Assembly: GCA_009837885.1 (NCBI GenBank)
Contig: VXSP01000046.1
Location: forward strand, 62,001 to 126,000
From: Holophagales bacterium
GTDB taxonomy: Bacteria; Acidobacteriota; Thermoanaerobaculia; Multivoradales; Multivoraceae
Direction: 5' to 3'
Length of the DNA: 64,000 nt
A program made the position numbers and the translations under genes. The notes under the pieces were generated by a model that did not search any database, was not told where the DNA came from, and saw only the letters and a list, made by a program, of their open reading frames with translations. Each line of letters begins with the position of its first letter. Positions within the stretch are counted from its first letter, which is position 1. This document shows positions 19,601-27,850 of the stretch, piece by piece.

Positions 19601-19724
19601 GTTCCCGATCACGGCGCCGGGGACACCGGGCAGCTACCCGTTCGAGTGGCGAATGGTCCGCGACCCCGGGGGGTGGTTCGGAGCGGGGACGGGGGAGTCC
19701 ACGGTCACGGTGGAGAACCCGTGA
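16617..19724 (+). CDS. Large exported VWA-domain protein with two NBR1-like Ig modules
   Basis: The protein has 1,035 aa with a GTG start and a short signal peptide ending PSFGQ. An unassigned N-terminal half is followed by a VWFA-type leader (LVVDADGAPVDGLAAADFRIVEDGE). A VWA domain starts near residue 445 with an intact MIDAS: DSSAS, then GGTALNDG, then TDGVD. The C-terminus holds module A, a putative-Ig/cadherin-like spacer (LTYGLAPPLPPGLSFD), then module B. Modules A and B share VAGxxATVT...NTGTTTWTPFGGY and end VRDPGGWFG, the Trp-rich pattern of NBR1-type FW domains. Function is probably cell-surface binding or assembly with divalent metal. The duplicated modules are nearly identical at DNA level (see repeats). 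A 220-bp gap upstream holds only a small inverted repeat, GTGATC...GATCAC (16525-16546). Confidence 0.8.
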   Translation: MRPGQHVATTVVVAFVGLGSPSFGQSGESAQSALAHGEARAAVPFIGALEGEWKRNESVSEDPIQKTALLWRDPERTSAVLTGLSASLAERVGQLRLHVIDGQIQVRNARYETLELPTDGSTVTDEYGNRHRAKILPGAIEIETARPGWLLIETFYRQADELHRVVEIQSESFPNLRFLTVYEWDGDGAPRANPVAVAAERLVRPATIRIVPPRRSQQELLRGSIEVETLIVDRSIGSVDFYLDGRRLGRVRKLPFRTRINLAEPPREQILEVRAYSARGAFMGGDSLVLNRIDPPFGIRIGAVTPSEPDGAAVQVLTRVAVPRGAVLERVDFYRNERLASSEDQLPQHGATGGFRTVRGSLPTPDLSPNDYVRVTATLADGRELEDAQLIEGVTFKGEIDVQLIHLQVLVVDADGAPVDGLAAADFRIVEDGERKAVEDVRQAGDVPLILGMAIDSSASMRPMWSQLRSVVGTFLETSLAGEDRAFLVDFDENVRLLQQPTGSLRALRISMDRLVPNGGTALNDGILFSLILYGDEPGRRALVVVTDGVDIDSRSEPGRAAAFAERVGIPLYLIDLGRDRIALPNGNDSDGDEAGAPLVRTARSADHVLRMRQQARQSGGRLFRIDPELPQAEFLDRVQRVFDQIREDLRRQQVLTYYTSRPIGAAIDPDVEVMGRGLAVRSVLPLDRIDADLVGTPAEARDATEYTYTATGTEDDAVLVSVSGLPAKMVAGGTATVTVTVKNAGTTTWTPFGGYGLGSQSPHDNDNWGLRRAPLFGSVAPNETAAFEFPITAPEETGSYRFAWRMVRDPGGWFGSGAVDVPVTVEDPSFGDATIPDQTWVQYEALEPLTFPTASGGDGELTYGLAPPLPPGLSFDLATRVLWGTPATPLPATEYTYTATDADGDVVTLSFSITVKAAVRDDAAVVSVLGLPSKMVAGEAATVTLTVRNTGTTTWTPFGGYGLGSQSPQDNDTWGLRRAPLYGSVAPNETVTFEFPITAPGTPGSYPFEWRMVRDPGGWFGAGTGESTVTVENP
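18801..19103 (+). repeat. Intragenic direct repeat, copy 1 (NBR1-like module A)
   Basis: This 303-bp block aligns without gaps to 19419-19721, exactly 618 bp (206 codons) downstream in the same frame. A 47-base run is identical, starting ACGTGGACGCCTTTCGGGGG. Such DNA-level similarity points to recent tandem duplication or gene conversion. Confidence 0.9.
19419..19721 (+). repeat. Intragenic direct repeat, copy 2 (NBR1-like module B)
   Basis: This is the second copy of the 303-bp block at 18801-19103. It ends at the stop codon of the VWA gene, so the duplicated unit forms the extreme C-terminus. Differences include the TAPEETGSYRF to TAPGTPGSYPF change. Confidence 0.9.
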
Positions 19725-19848
19725 TTCGGTGGGCCGGGCGGAGGGTCCCGCTCCGCCCGCTATGCTCTCGGATCGCGCGGTGTCGGCCGGCACCCGGCTG
19801 CTGACGGCGCGACGCAGACTTCGATCACGAACCACAAGGGGGCCGAGA

Positions 19849-21285
19849 GTGAGACCGGAAGACGGCGCATCTCGCTTGTCCGAGGCCGAGCGGGACGACC
19901 TGCGGGTCGGCCTGCGGATGGCTCACCCGCCCGACCCGGCGGCTCTCGCAGCGGAGCGGCGGCAACTGGCCGACCTGGAGCAGGCGCCCCGGACGGCGCG
20001 CTGGCGCTCCTTCGCCGGATTGATCGGCCCGGGCTACATGCAGAGCGCGATGACCCTCGGCAGCGGCACGGCGGCCTCCGCCCTGTTCGCCGGGGCGGTC
20101 TTCGGCTATCAGCTTCTGTGGGTCGCGCCGCTCGCCATGCTGCTGGGGCTGGTCATGCTCTCCGCGGTCGCCCACCAGACCCTGTCGACGGGCCTGCGGC
20201 CGTTCGACGCGATGCGCCGCTTCGCGGGGGCGCCGCTGGCCTGGAGCTGGGCCCTGGGCGCGCTGATCGCGTCGATCGTCTGGCACTTCCCCCAGTACGC
20301 GCTGGCTTCGGCGGTGCTGGTCGACCTCGGCGAAGCGGCCGGGATCGAGGGGTTGCCGGCCGCGGGTCTCGGCTTCGTCGTTCTCGTCTGGGCCGTGCTG
20401 ATCTCATCGCTCTATGGCCGGCGGCCCGAGTTGATTCGCGTCTACGAGCGGCTTCTGCGCTACATGGTGTGGGGAATTGTCGTCTGCTTCGCCTGGGTCG
20501 TTTTCCGCACGGGAATCTCGGACTGGGGAGGGCTGATCCGCGGCTTTACGGGCTTCGCAATTCCCGGGGAGCGGAACGGCGTGCTCGGAGTGACAGTGAT
20601 TCTGAGCGGCCTCTCGGCCGCGGTCGGAATCAACATGGTCTTCCTCTACCCGTACTCACTGCTCGCCCGAGGCTGGTCGAGGGAGCACAGGTCCCTGGCG
20701 CGGTTCGACCTGTGGACCGGGACCTTCGTGCCGTACGTCCTGGCCGCGAGCCTGATGGTGATCGCCGCCGCGAACACGATTCACCTCGATCCGTCCTACG
20801 ATGGTGTGCGGCTGAGCCCGGTGGAGGCGGCGCAGTCCCTGGCGGCCGTCGCGGGCCCGGCCGTGGGGCGCGTGGTGTTCGACCTGGGCGTGCTCGGCAT
20901 GGCCCTGTCGACGATCACCCTGCACATGCTGGCGACCGGGTTCGTGGCCTGCGAGTTGTTCGGTTGGGAGTTCGGCAGCAAGAGGCATCGGTTGGCCATG
21001 CTGCTTCCCGCGCCCGGTGCGCTCGGGCCGGTGTTCTGGGGCGACATCGCGGTCTGGCTGGCGGTGCCGACGAACATCGTCTGCGGTCTGTTCCTGCCGG
21101 CCGCGTACATCGGCTTCGTCATCCTGCAGCGGAGACGCGGCTACCTGGGCGACGACCGTCCGGCTGGCGCCCGGGGCTGGCTGTGGTGGGGCGGAATGGT
21201 CGCGGTGACTCTCTTCCTGACCGGCTTCATGGCCTGGTACGTCTGGACCCAGGGTCCGTCGTACTTCGGGCGATTCGCCGGCTGA
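19849..21285 (+). CDS. Nramp-related transporter with non-canonical metal-site motifs
   Basis: GTG 19849 was chosen because AAGGGGG lies about 8 nt upstream; the ORF-track extension to 19729 is unlikely. The protein is about 478 aa with around 11 TM segments. The Nramp fold is suggested by FAGLIGPGYMQSAMTLGSGT followed by FAGAVFGYQLLWVAPLAMLLGL. Where canonical Nramps carry DPGN in TM1, this protein reads TLGSGT. The TM6 region reads VGINMVFLYPYSLLARGW instead of the usual MPHN-type motif. It is therefore unlikely to be an ordinary Mn/Fe importer and could belong to a Nramp-related branch with another substrate. The neighbouring sugar-type ABC genes start 18 nt downstream on the same strand, so co-transcription is likely. 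Confidence 0.75.
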   Translation: MRPEDGASRLSEAERDDLRVGLRMAHPPDPAALAAERRQLADLEQAPRTARWRSFAGLIGPGYMQSAMTLGSGTAASALFAGAVFGYQLLWVAPLAMLLGLVMLSAVAHQTLSTGLRPFDAMRRFAGAPLAWSWALGALIASIVWHFPQYALASAVLVDLGEAAGIEGLPAAGLGFVVLVWAVLISSLYGRRPELIRVYERLLRYMVWGIVVCFAWVVFRTGISDWGGLIRGFTGFAIPGERNGVLGVTVILSGLSAAVGINMVFLYPYSLLARGWSREHRSLARFDLWTGTFVPYVLAASLMVIAAANTIHLDPSYDGVRLSPVEAAQSLAAVAGPAVGRVVFDLGVLGMALSTITLHMLATGFVACELFGWEFGSKRHRLAMLLPAPGALGPVFWGDIAVWLAVPTNIVCGLFLPAAYIGFVILQRRRGYLGDDRPAGARGWLWWGGMVAVTLFLTGFMAWYVWTQGPSYFGRFAG

Positions 21286-21303
21286 GTCGCGACCGGCCGG
21301 GCG

Positions 21304-22034
<731 letters not shown>

Positions 22035-22038
<4 letters not shown>

Positions 22039-22988
22039 GGAGTCTCCGTCGGACGCCCCAGTCCTTGTGGGTGATGTTGACGGTCGCCGCCCTGGCCGGC
22101 GTGATGAGCTTTGTCTCGGAGCCGTTCGCGAGCGCGGACAATCTCTTCAACGTCAGCCGCAACTTCGCCTTCATCGGGCTGATCGCCCTGGGCCAGACGG
22201 CTGTGATCGCGACCGGTGGGATCGACCTCTCGGTCGGCTCGGTGATGGGGCTCGCGGGGATCGTCACCGGACTCGTTCTGGGTTCGGGACAGCCCCTGGC
22301 GCTGGCCGCGGCCGCGGGCCTGGGGTGTGCGCTCCTGTGTGGGCTCGTGAACGGCGCCCTCGTGGGGTACCTCCGGCTGTCGCCGTTCGTCGTCACGCTC
22401 GGCATGCTGAGCATCGCCCGGTCGCTGGCTCTGGTGGTCTCGAACAACAGGATGATCCATGACTTCGGTCCCGACGAGGATCTCGTGCTTGCTCTCGGCG
22501 GCGGACGCTTCCTGGGGCTCGCGAACCCGGTCTGGTTGCTCCTGGTTGCCGCGCTCGGCGCCGCGGCCTGGTTTCGATACAGCCGGCTGGCACGCCATGT
22601 CCTCGCCGTCGGCGGCAACGAGGTCTCGACGCGCCTGGCGGGGATACCCGTAGCCCGGGTCAAGCTCACGGTGTACGTCCTGAGTTCCCTGCTCGCCGGG
22701 GTATCGGCGATCCTGATGATCGGCTGGTTGGGAGCGGTGACGAATGCACTCGGTCAGGGCTACGAATTGCGCGTGATCGCCTCGGCGGTGATCGGCGGCG
22801 CGAACCTGATGGGAGGTGAGGGGGGCGCGTTCGGCGCCGTGGCCGGTGCGGCCCTGATCGAACTGATCCGCAACAGCCTGCTGCTGCTGGGCGTGGATCC
22901 CTACTGGCAGGGAGCGTTTGTCGGCGGGTCGATCGTCGTCGCTATGCTCGTCGAGCGGGTGCGGCGGGGCCGACAGGCCGCTGGTTGA
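22035..22988 (+). CDS. ABC transporter permease, RbsC-like (CUT2 family)
   Basis: GTG 22035 overlaps the ATPase stop by 4 nt. The protein is about 317 aa with 8-10 TM segments. The family hallmark is FAFIGLIALGQTAVIATGGIDLSVGSVMGLAGI, and the cytoplasmic coupling region appears around VGGNEVSTRLAGIPVARVKL. SAVIGGANLMGGEGGAFGAVAGA is the typical last-third motif. It forms the membrane channel of the importer, with the ATPase before it and the binding protein 45-50 nt after it. Internal starts at 22065 or 22074 cannot be excluded. Confidence 0.9.
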
Positions 22989-23039
22989 AGCCGGGGGGAG
23001 GAGCCCGCGTCTGCTCGGGAGTTCGAAGGGGAGTTGCAA

Positions 23040-24083
23040 GTGAGCTGGAAGAGGAAGCTGCGGAGCGGGCGAAGCACCCGTGGGCGCCGCCGGATGCCGG
23101 CGGGGCTCGTTGTCCTCTCGCTACTGGCGGTGGCCGGCTGCGGGCGGGAAGAAGGGGGCTACACCTTCGCACTGGTGCCCAAGGCAATGAACAACCCGTT
23201 CTTCGACTTCGCTCGCGACGGCTGCATGCAGGCGGCGGAGGATCTCGACGGCGTGGAGTGCCTGTACATCGGTCCGAGCGAGCACACGGAGGCGGATCAG
23301 GTCCAGGTGGTGGAAGACCTGATCACCCGCCGCGTCGACGGTGTTGCCGTGTCGCCCTCGAACGCGGTCGCGATGGCCAGGGTGCTGGTGCGGGCGAGGG
23401 ACTCCGGCATCCCGGTGATCACCTGGGACTCCGATCTACTGGCCGAGGATGCCGGGCTGCGGACCACCTACATCGGCACCGAGAACCGCGCGATGGGCGT
23501 CGAGCAGGCGAAGCTGCTTCAGGCGCTGAAGCCGGAAGGGGGCAGCATCTGCATTCAGTCCGGCGGGGCCGCGGCGATGAACCACAACGAGCGGATGCAG
23601 GGGCTCCGGGACACGCTGGCCGGTGTGGTGTCAGCCGCACCGCCGGGGGAGCGGCTCGAGGGTCAGAACGGCTGGACGGAGGTCGCGGCCTGTCCGCTCT
23701 ACACGAACGACGACTTCCCGCTCGCCGTGCAGCAGATGGCCGATGTGCTGGCCTCGGAGCCTGACCTCGACGTGTTCGCGATCACGGGCGGCTTCCCGCA
23801 GTTCGTGGACCAGGCCTACCGGCAGGCGGTCGAGCCCTACCGGGAGAGGATCGAGTCCCTGGACCTCGTGATCATCGGCGCCGACGTGCTGCCGATGCAG
23901 TTGGACCTGCTGGTCGAGGGGCTCAGTCACGGCCAGGTCGGGCAGCGGCCCTACGCCATGGGCTACCGGTCGATGGAGGTGCTGCTGGAACTGGTGAGCG
24001 GCGGATCGGTCGAGGACCCGATCTACACCGGTCTGGACGTGTTGACCGGCGCTGAAGACGTCGAGGCGTTCAGGGCCCGCTAG
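23040..24083 (+). CDS. Periplasmic sugar-binding lipoprotein of the ABC importer (RbsB-like)
   Basis: GTG 23040 is preceded by AAGGGGAG at about 8 nt; the ORF-track TTG 23034 is the alternative. The lipobox is LAVAGC. The type I periplasmic-binding fold follows: FALVPKAMNNPFFDFARDGCMQAAEDL, DLITRRVDGVAVSPSNA, GIPVITWDSD, and TYIGTENRAMGVEQAKLL. These match RbsB/XylF-type binding proteins of CUT2 systems. It captures the ligand and delivers it to the permease encoded upstream. The ligand cannot be deduced. Its stop overlaps the stop of the convergent VWFA gene by 4 nt. Confidence 0.9.
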   Translation: MSWKRKLRSGRSTRGRRRMPAGLVVLSLLAVAGCGREEGGYTFALVPKAMNNPFFDFARDGCMQAAEDLDGVECLYIGPSEHTEADQVQVVEDLITRRVDGVAVSPSNAVAMARVLVRARDSGIPVITWDSDLLAEDAGLRTTYIGTENRAMGVEQAKLLQALKPEGGSICIQSGGAAAMNHNERMQGLRDTLAGVVSAAPPGERLEGQNGWTEVAACPLYTNDDFPLAVQQMADVLASEPDLDVFAITGGFPQFVDQAYRQAVEPYRERIESLDLVIIGADVLPMQLDLLVEGLSHGQVGQRPYAMGYRSMEVLLELVSGGSVEDPIYTGLDVLTGAEDVEAFRAR

Positions 24084-25864
24084 CCGGCAGGCAACTCGAC
24101 GTCCCGAACCAGGTAGCTGCCCCGCCCGGAGGCCTCGTCCCGGACCCCGACCGCGACCGAGAACCTCCCCGGCGGCAGGTCGACGTTCACGACAACGGTC
24201 TTGGTCTGGCCGATCTCTGGCAACTCCGCTTCCATCAAGGTCAGGGTCTTCTGCCGCATCGGCGTGCGGCGGCCGTCTTCCCCTTCGGCAACGAGGAAGA
24301 TGCGCACCGCTCCGGAGGCGCCCGACGGTCCGGGAAGCAGGGTGACGGCCGATACGGGAACCCGTACTCCCACGGGAAGCGTCCTTCGGCCCGGTTCGGT
24401 TCCGGGCGAGGTTTCGCCGAACGTCACTTCTGCGGCGAGCGGATTGGTCTGTTCGTCCAGCTTCAGCGCCGCAAACAGACGGTCGGCCAGTCGCTGATCG
24501 GCCGACTTCAGAATGTAGGAGCGGCGGTACCGCACCTGCCAGCCCTTTGCCTGCCTGGTCAGACGCACTTCGACCTGGCGAATCGGATGGCGACGGTCGG
24601 GCGGCGCCCGATAGCCCAGGGAGTAGTAGGAACCAAAGTCGGACGCAATCCCCTCGAGCGCTTCGGCAGGGTTCGGCTGGTTGAAGACCGCGCGGCCTCC
24701 GGTCTCGTCCGCCAGAAGGCTGAGAGTCGCCTGCAGGTTGTCGACGCGCAGGCGGTCGTTCTCGGTGCTGGGCACGAGCACGGTCGACAACCGCGAATCT
24801 CTGGTCCCACCGAAGTCGCCCACCTCGCTGACCGGGCCGGCGAGAGTCGGATCGGTGGCCGACGAGGCTCGAACGCCGCCAGCGTCGACAGGATAGATGG
24901 TGACCCGATTCGCGTTGCTGAAGGAGCTGAAGCGGTTGAATCGGGTCGTGTCGTCCCACTCGCGGTCGAGGGCGCCCGTCTCCGACTGCCGATCCGCGCA
25001 GATTTGGCCCAGATAGTGGAACAAGTCGGCCCCGGGGCGTTGAGGCAGTCCGTCACTGACGTAGACGAGCGCTTTGGGGCCCGGGAGACCGCCGAGGGCA
25101 GTCGCCAGTTCGGCAAGCGAAGCCAGGGAGGTCCCAGCCCGGGTTTGCATCTCCGCCGCGTACTGGCCGGCGGCGCCGAGGAGCGCGGGCCAGGTGTCGA
25201 CGCATGGCACGCAGCCGGGATTGAACTCGCTGGCGGGAGGCTGGATGCACGTCTCGTAGGTGGTCCGGATCTCGTCCAGGGTGCGTCTGCGCAGCAGGTC
25301 GTCGTCATGGAGACCGGAGCGCGGCTCCCCACGCAGTTGTTCGAGGGCCCCAAGGAGTTCTCGCGGGTCGTCCGTGAAGGGAACCCGGACGTTCAGCTCC
25401 GGATCACCGGTGGCGAGCAGGAAGCGGATGCCGCCGCCCTGGTCGCGGCGGGCGCTGAGGAAGGAGGCGAGGTCGTCTTCGATGCGCAGCAGGTTGCCGT
25501 GCCTGGTGCGATAGCGGTCGACGTAGAGTGCCACCATCAAGGGGGCGTCGGTGTCCGCCTCCGGTTCGCCGCCATCGCTCCATTCCGGCTCCTCACGGGC
25601 GGCGGCGTTCAGGAAGTTGGTGATTTCGACCAACTCGCCGTTCTCGTAGACCTCGAAGTCGGCGGCGGTGAGGTCGGCGATCGGCCTGCCCCGGCGGTTC
25701 GTAACGTGTACGTCGATGTTCACGATGCTCACGTTCACCTGCTCTGCGACCGTCGCGGCCGGGGTTTCCGGGCGTTCCTGCCGCTGGGCGCCGGCCGGCA
25801 CGGCGGCCAGGGGCAGCGTGAACAAGGCCGCGATGAGTCGCCCGCAACGGCGAGTCGGAGCCAT
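24080..25864 (-). CDS. Exported VWFA-related protein of the Acidobacterial type
   Basis: The protein has 594 aa with a signal peptide (LIAALFTLPLAAVPAGAQ). The leader VNVSIVNIDVHVTNRRGRPIADLTAADFEVYENG is characteristic of VWFA-related proteins abundant in Acidobacteria. The VWA-like region follows with YVSDGLPQRPG-type strand motifs. The first MIDAS motif is degenerate (ALYVDRYRTRHG where DxSxS is expected), so classical metal-dependent adhesion is doubtful. The C-terminal part (YYSLGYRAPPDRRHPIRQVEVRL) is typical of the family. Cellular role is unknown, presumably envelope-associated. Its ATG is 6 nt from a TATAGT hexamer shared with the divergent PIG-L gene. Confidence 0.8.
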   Translation of the reverse strand: MAPTRRCGRLIAALFTLPLAAVPAGAQRQERPETPAATVAEQVNVSIVNIDVHVTNRRGRPIADLTAADFEVYENGELVEITNFLNAAAREEPEWSDGGEPEADTDAPLMVALYVDRYRTRHGNLLRIEDDLASFLSARRDQGGGIRFLLATGDPELNVRVPFTDDPRELLGALEQLRGEPRSGLHDDDLLRRRTLDEIRTTYETCIQPPASEFNPGCVPCVDTWPALLGAAGQYAAEMQTRAGTSLASLAELATALGGLPGPKALVYVSDGLPQRPGADLFHYLGQICADRQSETGALDREWDDTTRFNRFSSFSNANRVTIYPVDAGGVRASSATDPTLAGPVSEVGDFGGTRDSRLSTVLVPSTENDRLRVDNLQATLSLLADETGGRAVFNQPNPAEALEGIASDFGSYYSLGYRAPPDRRHPIRQVEVRLTRQAKGWQVRYRRSYILKSADQRLADRLFAALKLDEQTNPLAAEVTFGETSPGTEPGRRTLPVGVRVPVSAVTLLPGPSGASGAVRIFLVAEGEDGRRTPMRQKTLTLMEAELPEIGQTKTVVVNVDLPPGRFSVAVGVRDEASGRGSYLVRDVELPAG

Positions 25865-25870
25865 GGATTC

Positions 25871-25878
25871 ACTATACT
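25871..25878. promoter_or_regulatory. Overlapping divergent -10 elements for two probably leaderless genes
   Basis: ACTATACT contains TATACT on the plus strand and TATAGT on the minus strand. Each hexamer ends exactly 6 nt before an ATG (25885 on plus, 25864 on minus), which would place transcription starts at or next to the start codons. Neither gene has a Shine-Dalgarno sequence. No good -35 boxes are visible. Confidence 0.55.
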
Positions 25879-25884
25879 GGCTTG

Positions 25885-26769
25885 ATGGTCACGGCGGGCG
25901 CGAGAGGCTTGGCTCCAGCACTCTCGACCGGGTCGGGTATGTTGCTTGCCGCCGTGGTCGGCGCCGTCGTCGCCGTGGGCTCGGTCGACGCCCAGGTCTC
26001 GCGCCCCGAACCGGAGTACAAGGGCGCCGACCGGATCGAAGAGTGGTCGGGGCGTCGCATCCTGGTCGTGACGCCGCACCCGGACGACGAGACCTTCACC
26101 TCCGGCGGCACACTGGCGATTCTGGCAGCGAACGGCAACGACATCCGGGTAGTCGTCTACACGACGGACAATGCCGGTTCCCGTGACCCGGAAATGACGA
26201 AGGACCGCCTGAAGGCGATCCGGCGGGCCGAAGAGGAAGAGGCCTGCCGCATCCTCGGCATTCCGAAGGAGAACATCGTCTGGCTGGGCCATGACGACGG
26301 CATGCTGGAGTACGTCGACCGCCGGGACCTGACCCGTCAGGTGGCCCGGGAGATACGGCGGTTCAAGCCCGATGCCCTGTTCTCGGTCGATCCCGGTTCG
26401 CCCTACGAGCAGTACCACAAGTCGGACCATCGTTCGGGCGCGATCATCACGGTCGACGCGATCCGCGCGGCTCGCTGGCGGCTGTACTTCCCGGAGCTGG
26501 AGGCCGAGGGCTTCGAGGCGTGGAGCGTGCCCCTTGTCTTCTTCTACTACAGCGCCAACCCGAACTACACGGTCGACATCACGGCTGTGGCGGAGAAGAA
26601 GGCAAGGGCGTCGGCGGCCCACATCAGCCAGTTCGGTTCCATGGTCGACCGATACGACCCGCAGGCTGTGGACGAGCAGCGCAAGGAGTGGGCGGCGCGT
26701 CTGCTGGCCCGCGCCGAGCGCGAGAACGGCAAAGTGGTGGAGCGCTTCCGGCGTTCCACGGCATACTGA
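25885..26769 (+). CDS. PIG-L family (LmbE-like) zinc-dependent deacetylase, exported
   Basis: The protein is about 294 aa with a hydrophobic N-terminus (MLLAAVVGAVVAVGSVDAQ) that looks like a signal peptide. The family zinc motif is intact: TPHPDDETFTSGGTLAIL (HPDD), then the downstream histidine in YHKSDHRSG. TDNAGSRDPE and RRAEEEEACRILGI are also typical. PIG-L enzymes remove acetyl groups from N-acetylglucosamine-type substrates. The signal peptide suggests action in the periplasm or on the surface. No glycan biosynthesis genes are adjacent, so the substrate is unknown. It is followed at zero distance by an LLM flavin enzyme (stop TGA at 26767-26769, GTG at 26770). Confidence 0.87.
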   Translation: MVTAGARGLAPALSTGSGMLLAAVVGAVVAVGSVDAQVSRPEPEYKGADRIEEWSGRRILVVTPHPDDETFTSGGTLAILAANGNDIRVVVYTTDNAGSRDPEMTKDRLKAIRRAEEEEACRILGIPKENIVWLGHDDGMLEYVDRRDLTRQVAREIRRFKPDALFSVDPGSPYEQYHKSDHRSGAIITVDAIRAARWRLYFPELEAEGFEAWSVPLVFFYYSANPNYTVDITAVAEKKARASAAHISQFGSMVDRYDPQAVDEQRKEWAARLLARAERENGKVVERFRRSTAY

Positions 26770-27798
26770 GTGGCCGGGGCGGCGTCCCCGCTGGCGCTCA
26801 GCGTTCTCGACCAGTGCCCGGTGCGGGCGGGAAGCACTCCCGCGGACGCGATCCGCGAGGCGGTGAAGCTGGCGCGGGCGACGGATCGCCTCGGGTATCG
26901 GCGGTACTGGCTGGCTGAGCATCACAACTCGCAATCGCTCGCCTGCGCCGCGCCGGAGGCGCTGATCGGCCAGGTCGCCGCGGCGACCAGCCGCATCCGG
27001 GTGGGCTCCGGAGGCGTCATGCTGAGTCACTACAGTGCGCTCAAGGTGGCCGAGGTGTTCCGCATGCTGGAGACGCTCTACCCGGGTCGAATCGACCTGG
27101 GAATCGGCAGGGCGCCGGGGTCGGACCGGTTCACGGCGCACCTGCTTGCTCATGGGCCGGGGCGCCTCGGTGTGCAGCACTACCCGGAACAGGTCGCCGA
27201 CCTTCTCGGGTACCTGGGCCGGGGCCACGAGGACGACCGGCTGAACGGGGTCCGGGCGATGCCCCTGGGAGATACGCAACCGGAGGTGTGGCTCCTGGGC
27301 TCGAGCCTCGGTTCCGCGCGGTTCGCCGCCTACTTCGGCTGTCCCTTCAGCTTCGCCCACTTCATTCAGCCCCGCGACGCCGAGGCCGCGCTCGAGCTCT
27401 ACCGGAAGGAGTACCGTCCGTCGGACAGTCATCCCGAACCGCGGGCGAGCGTCGGCGTCAGCGCGATGGTCGCGGACACGGACGAGGAGGCGAACCGGCA
27501 GTCGCTCAGCCGGTTCCTGTGGTGGATCCGGCTGACCCAGGGCCAGCCGGGCCCGTTCCCGAGCCTGGAAGAGGCGGAAGCCCACGACTTCACCGAGGCG
27601 GACCGGGCCGTGCAGCGGAAGATGCGGGCGCGCAGCCTGGTCGGAGCGCCGGACGCGGTGGCCGCGCGGGCCCGGGAGTTGGCGGAACGTCTGGGAGTAG
27701 CCGAACTCGTCGTGCTGACGATCTGTCCGAGCTTCGAGGCGAGGCTGCGCTCCTACGAGCTACTGGCCGGGGCCGTGGGACTCGTCGGGCATGGTTGA
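26770..27798 (+). CDS. LLM-class flavin-dependent oxidoreductase (luciferase-like)
   Basis: The protein has 342 aa with a GTG start. The sequence LSVLDQCPVRAGSTPADAIREAVKLA, then YRRYWLAEHHNSQSLACAAPE, is the signature of the MsnO8/YhbW-type group of bacterial luciferase-like monooxygenases. SRIRVGSGGVMLSHYSALKVAEVF and YPGRIDLGIGRAPGSD complete the TIM-barrel core. It should use FMNH2 or F420. The substrate is unknown. Its start directly follows the PIG-L stop, suggesting co-transcription, but no shared pathway is evident. Confidence 0.87.
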   Translation: MAGAASPLALSVLDQCPVRAGSTPADAIREAVKLARATDRLGYRRYWLAEHHNSQSLACAAPEALIGQVAAATSRIRVGSGGVMLSHYSALKVAEVFRMLETLYPGRIDLGIGRAPGSDRFTAHLLAHGPGRLGVQHYPEQVADLLGYLGRGHEDDRLNGVRAMPLGDTQPEVWLLGSSLGSARFAAYFGCPFSFAHFIQPRDAEAALELYRKEYRPSDSHPEPRASVGVSAMVADTDEEANRQSLSRFLWWIRLTQGQPGPFPSLEEAEAHDFTEADRAVQRKMRARSLVGAPDAVAARARELAERLGVAELVVLTICPSFEARLRSYELLAGAVGLVGHG

Positions 27799-27850
27799 CA
27801 GCCCAGCGCGGAAGCCAGAGGATCCGGGAGTTCCCGGGAGGTCCTGAACG

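Noticed and set aside
27824-27841. Hairpin before ahcY as SAH riboswitch
   Set aside because: Only one 6-bp hairpin is seen; the conserved SAH-riboswitch core is not recognisable.
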